A stretch of 45,000 nucleotides of DNA from assembly GCA_009746045.1 (NCBI GenBank), contig RPFO01000132.1, positions 455,590 to 500,589 of the forward strand, written 5' to 3'. Below are positions 42,532 through 45,000 of this stretch, piece after piece; positions within the stretch are counted from its first letter, which is position 1, and the number at the start of each line of letters is the position of its first letter. Source of the stretch: Mesostigma viride. Its lineage: Eukaryota; Streptophyta; Mesostigmatophyceae; Mesostigmatales; Mesostigmataceae. The notes under the pieces are model-generated. The model was given only the letters and a program-made list of their open reading frames with translations, was not told the DNA's origin and ran no database searches. The translations under genes were made by a program, and so were the position numbers.

Positions 42532-45000
42532 TTACAGGTCCCCCATCTCAGACTTGCTTGCCAGCTGGCTCGAGAACACGGTGGGCGTGTGCGGTGGCAA
42601 ATTGCAGATTACGTCCGGTTCAAACAGGTGCACGCCCTTGCCACCTGCGCTCAGGATGATTGCCAGGAACAGAATGTCCACAAAAAGGTGGTTCCAAGTG
42701 ACAAGCAAGAATAAGTACGTGGCAAGGTAGAGGATGAACCGGGCGCGCTGTTGAGGTGGGAAGAACCAGCGTGGGAGGGGGACATGCTGCTTGTCGACAC
42801 GCCTTGCATTATCAGTCGGCAAGCCAATCGCATCATGGGGGCGCATGTGTAGCTTATGAAGCATGCTTTCAGTGCCATAGATGAGCATAGATGTCGCACA
42901 CTGAACAAGCACAGTATAGACGAGCGCGGTGCATGCTACATGGTCAATCAGATTTCAACCTTGACTAAAAAAAGCACTAGCGCACAATCAGTAATTAATA
43001 AGCACGTGACTGCGTCACGTGGGTGCCAATACAGAGTAAAGGAACCTTCAACCCTATATACACAACGAGGAGGAGGAGGGAGGGCGCCCTAGCTTCTCTC
43101 ACTGCTGCAAGTGGGCAGGCCACAGAGCGCTCTATCCGCAGCATGGTGCCGGGGCGCATTCATGGCCTAGGCAAAAGACAACAACAAATAGAGCAAACTT
43201 GGCATCACTACATGATTCTGTGCCAGCAGCACTCGTCAGGGCACACAAGAAACTCGCCCTACCGCCGTGGCCGGCGCTCGCGCTCCCTTCGTTGCACATA
43301 AACACTAACGTGTACCGCTTTCCTGAGCACAATCCAGCGATCGAGGCAGGTTGACCCACCCTGCTGTCACCCCCGTTCAAGCGCCTCGAACCTTGAACTA
43401 TGGATTGAACTATGGATTGGCTACTTCCAGCTCACCACTCACCAGCTCACGATCCATTATCCAAACCACTCACCATCTCCTGAACCAACTGGCCGACTTA
43501 CCCTGCTGCCGGCGGCCTTCGAGCTTCTTGAGCTGCAGCAAAAATCCTGGGTTGGGGCAGGCCACTGGTCGGGCCTTGGTGACGATTGCCAGCGCCTCGT
43601 CCAGAGACATGTCGTGCGCTGCCATCAGGTAGGAGATTACAACAGTCACACTGGTGGGGGGTGGGGGGTGGGGGGGGTGAAGGGGGGGGGGGGGCAGTAA
43701 AGTGGGGGCAGGCGGGGGGGGCGAGGACGGGCCGGACAATGCGGGGGGGCAGTGGGAAATTCCTTAATTGTTTTGATTTTGGGGGGTGTAGTGCCCTGGG
43801 CCCTAGGGCATTTGGGTCATAACGGCCATGCCGCGGGATTGGGGGGGGCAGAGGGGGTATTTATAAATTTTGTGCTAAGTTAGATTGTTGACATTGATAT
43901 AATGGCAGTGTGCTGCGGCGGGGATGGTGGACAGTCGAACGATGGGTCGATGGTCGCTGCGGGCCGAGTCTCACGTTGAGTGCAGAATGGGCAGTACTAC
44001 GTTGGGTGGACAGTGGCTGGTTGATGTAGGGTGTGATGAAGTATGAACACCATTTTGGGAGTGTATGGCACTTGCTTCCGCGTGTGGTGGGTACGGCGTG
44101 GTGTGGTCTGGTCTTGTGCAGTGGTAATAGTGGCGCTTTATTGAGAGGTTATCCAGGGGTCACGCATGGGGCTAGGGCGACAACCGCTCTCCAATTATTG
44201 GCATTGCTTTAGAACTTGTGTGCATTCATATTGTGAGTGGCACGGGGGGGCGGTGCCACCACTTTGCAACCCTGTGTATGCTGGTTGTCTCCTTGATACA
44301 TAGTGGGGGCCAACCGGGGAACCGGGCCACCCACAGCGGATGCCGGAGAGAAAGTGATCGGACTGCGAAAACCAGACATCTTCCTACATCAAGCACACTA
44401 CAGTGTAAACTACTCCTTGTGAACCACTCCTTGTTAACTGCATGCCCCAGGTGCCTGGAGAAGATCGTTCCACCGTGGACAGCATCCACCCGCATAGTCC
44501 ATGGTCGCGCATGGGTGCTCTCACGCATGCACAAACTATTCAAAAGGAACGTGGGGGGTGTTCCATTCCATGGGGCAACATTAACTCTTGCAAATTTCAC
44601 ATCCATAGATCATTGTTGGTATCTTAAGAACTATACACTTGTCCTGAGAATATTTTTGTTGACTAAAAACATCTTGTACACACAACATGGCACTAGTCCG
44701 TGGTGCATGGGCCGATACGATTGGAAGTTTGGCGCCCAACCACCTGATAGGGTGAGGGTGGTTCCAAGCTATTACGGGTGGTCCCTTTGCCGAGCTATAA
44801 ACCACACTGACTCTCTCTATACAACTGCCACACATTTCCAACTCCACTCATCACAAGTTGTCAAACGTGGATAAGACAAATGCAGGCTTGAATTACCGTG
44901 GTCAGGATCTTCCCGATTTCAGGCCCCTGCCTTGGCTGTCGCGTGGATACACAGAGCTATGCATGCAGTGGTGGCCTACCTGCGTGACCGGCCCGCAAAA
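42532..45000 (-). CDS. dual-specificity phosphatase, C-terminal part (5' end beyond window)
   Basis: The exon at 44980-45000 (continuing off the right edge) ends FAGRSR + AG. The next exon, 43502-43650, begins T + GTG ACT and reads VTVVISYLMAAHDMSLDEAL, AIVTKARPVACPNPGFLLQL and KKLEGRRQQ. Together they rebuild the DUSP active-site loop (the HC in HCxAGxSRS would lie just outside) and the following helices. This fits Tyr and Ser/Thr dephosphorylation; substrate unknown. Donors CGCAG/GTAGGC at 44980/44979 and CAGG/GTAAGT at 43502/43501 are good. A final exon at 42532-42644 (acceptor GAGCGCAG/GTGGC) continues in phase to GGKGVHLFEPDVICNL and a TAA at 42532-42534; this is less certain. The open frame actually extends upstream to about 42912 with two hydrophobic stretches (FILYLATYLFLLVTW, LFVDILFLAIIL). 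It could instead be the exon of an unrelated membrane protein. Confidence 0.75.
42987..43140 (+). repeat. dispersed repeat family R4, copy 2
   Basis: Matches 15641-15800: CACGTGACTGCGTCACGTGG (nearly self-complementary), AACCCTATATACACAACGAG, AGGGCGCCCTAGCTTCTCTC. Lies in the last intron of the phosphatase gene, antisense. Confidence 0.75.
43651..44979. other. phosphatase intron, no further gene seen
   Basis: 1.3-kb intron of the minus-strand phosphatase gene. It is G-rich on the plus strand at 43652-43760, and there is a weak R1 copy at 44817-44950. Open frames at 44218-44874 on either strand have no family features. Confidence 0.5.
44817..44950 (+). mobile_element. R1 family, copy D (diverged)
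   Basis: CACATTTCCAACTCCACTCA, GATAAGACAAATGCAGGCTT, CTTCCCGATTTCAGGCCCCT and GGCTGTCGCGTGGATA align with R1 but with many differences. The oldest-looking copy in the window. Confidence 0.6.

Noticed and set aside
44218-44874. 218-residue plus-strand frame in the phosphatase intron
   Set aside because: No family resemblance, includes a diverged R1 repeat, and has no supporting splice or start context.

Overview
The window is eukaryotic nuclear DNA. It has spliced genes with GT-AG introns and at least one GC-AG intron, non-LTR retrotransposons, many dispersed short repeats, and very long microsatellites and minisatellites. GC-rich codon use, a plastid-type presequence on the pirin gene, a plant-type cytosolic small heat-shock protein and a plant-type CCCTAAA motif suggest a green-lineage alga. 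A repeat-rich prasinophyte or other chlorophyte is a guess; no rRNA or organelle marker fixes the taxon. Gene models were built by hand, joining short conserved exons by splice sites and codon phase.

Layout. (1) 1-161, minus: 5' end of a possible BED-type zinc-finger gene. (2) 1369-2103, minus: plastid DnaJ-like zinc-finger protein, 2 exons. (3) 2963-11557, plus: N-terminal part of the TFIIIC B-block-binding subunit (GTF3C1/tau138-like), 7 exons, whose second intron holds about 1.4 kb of pyrimidine-only repeats. (4) 12.2-15.05 kb, plus: degenerate RTE-like LINE with endonuclease remnant and long RT ORF. (5) 16804-25181, minus: complete 8-exon pirin-family bicupin gene, 329 aa, with repeat-filled introns. 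(6) 27599-32967, plus: complete 5-exon CGI121/TPRKB gene (KEOPS subunit), 150 aa, with 194 uninterrupted CTG units just upstream of exon 3. (7) 33-37 kb: LINE ORF1 remnant and small non-autonomous repeats. (8) 37609-38049, plus: intronless class I-type HSP20. (9) 38909-39612: nearly perfect (TCAATG)n array beside a 5'-truncated LINE copy on the minus strand (39665-40968). (10) 42532-45000, minus: C-terminal part of a dual-specificity phosphatase whose catalytic loop is cut by an intron at the right edge.

The genes share no evident pathway beyond housekeeping and stress roles: Pol III transcription, tRNA t6A modification, protein folding, cupin redox or sensing, phosphatase. The most unusual structural observation is that several splice junctions in four different genes are embedded in tandem duplications. 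Decayed or exact copies of the last or first exon bases plus the splice site lie in the adjacent intron, with periods of 23, 25, 74, 104 and about 115 bp. This looks like a recurrent way in which introns lengthen in this genome.
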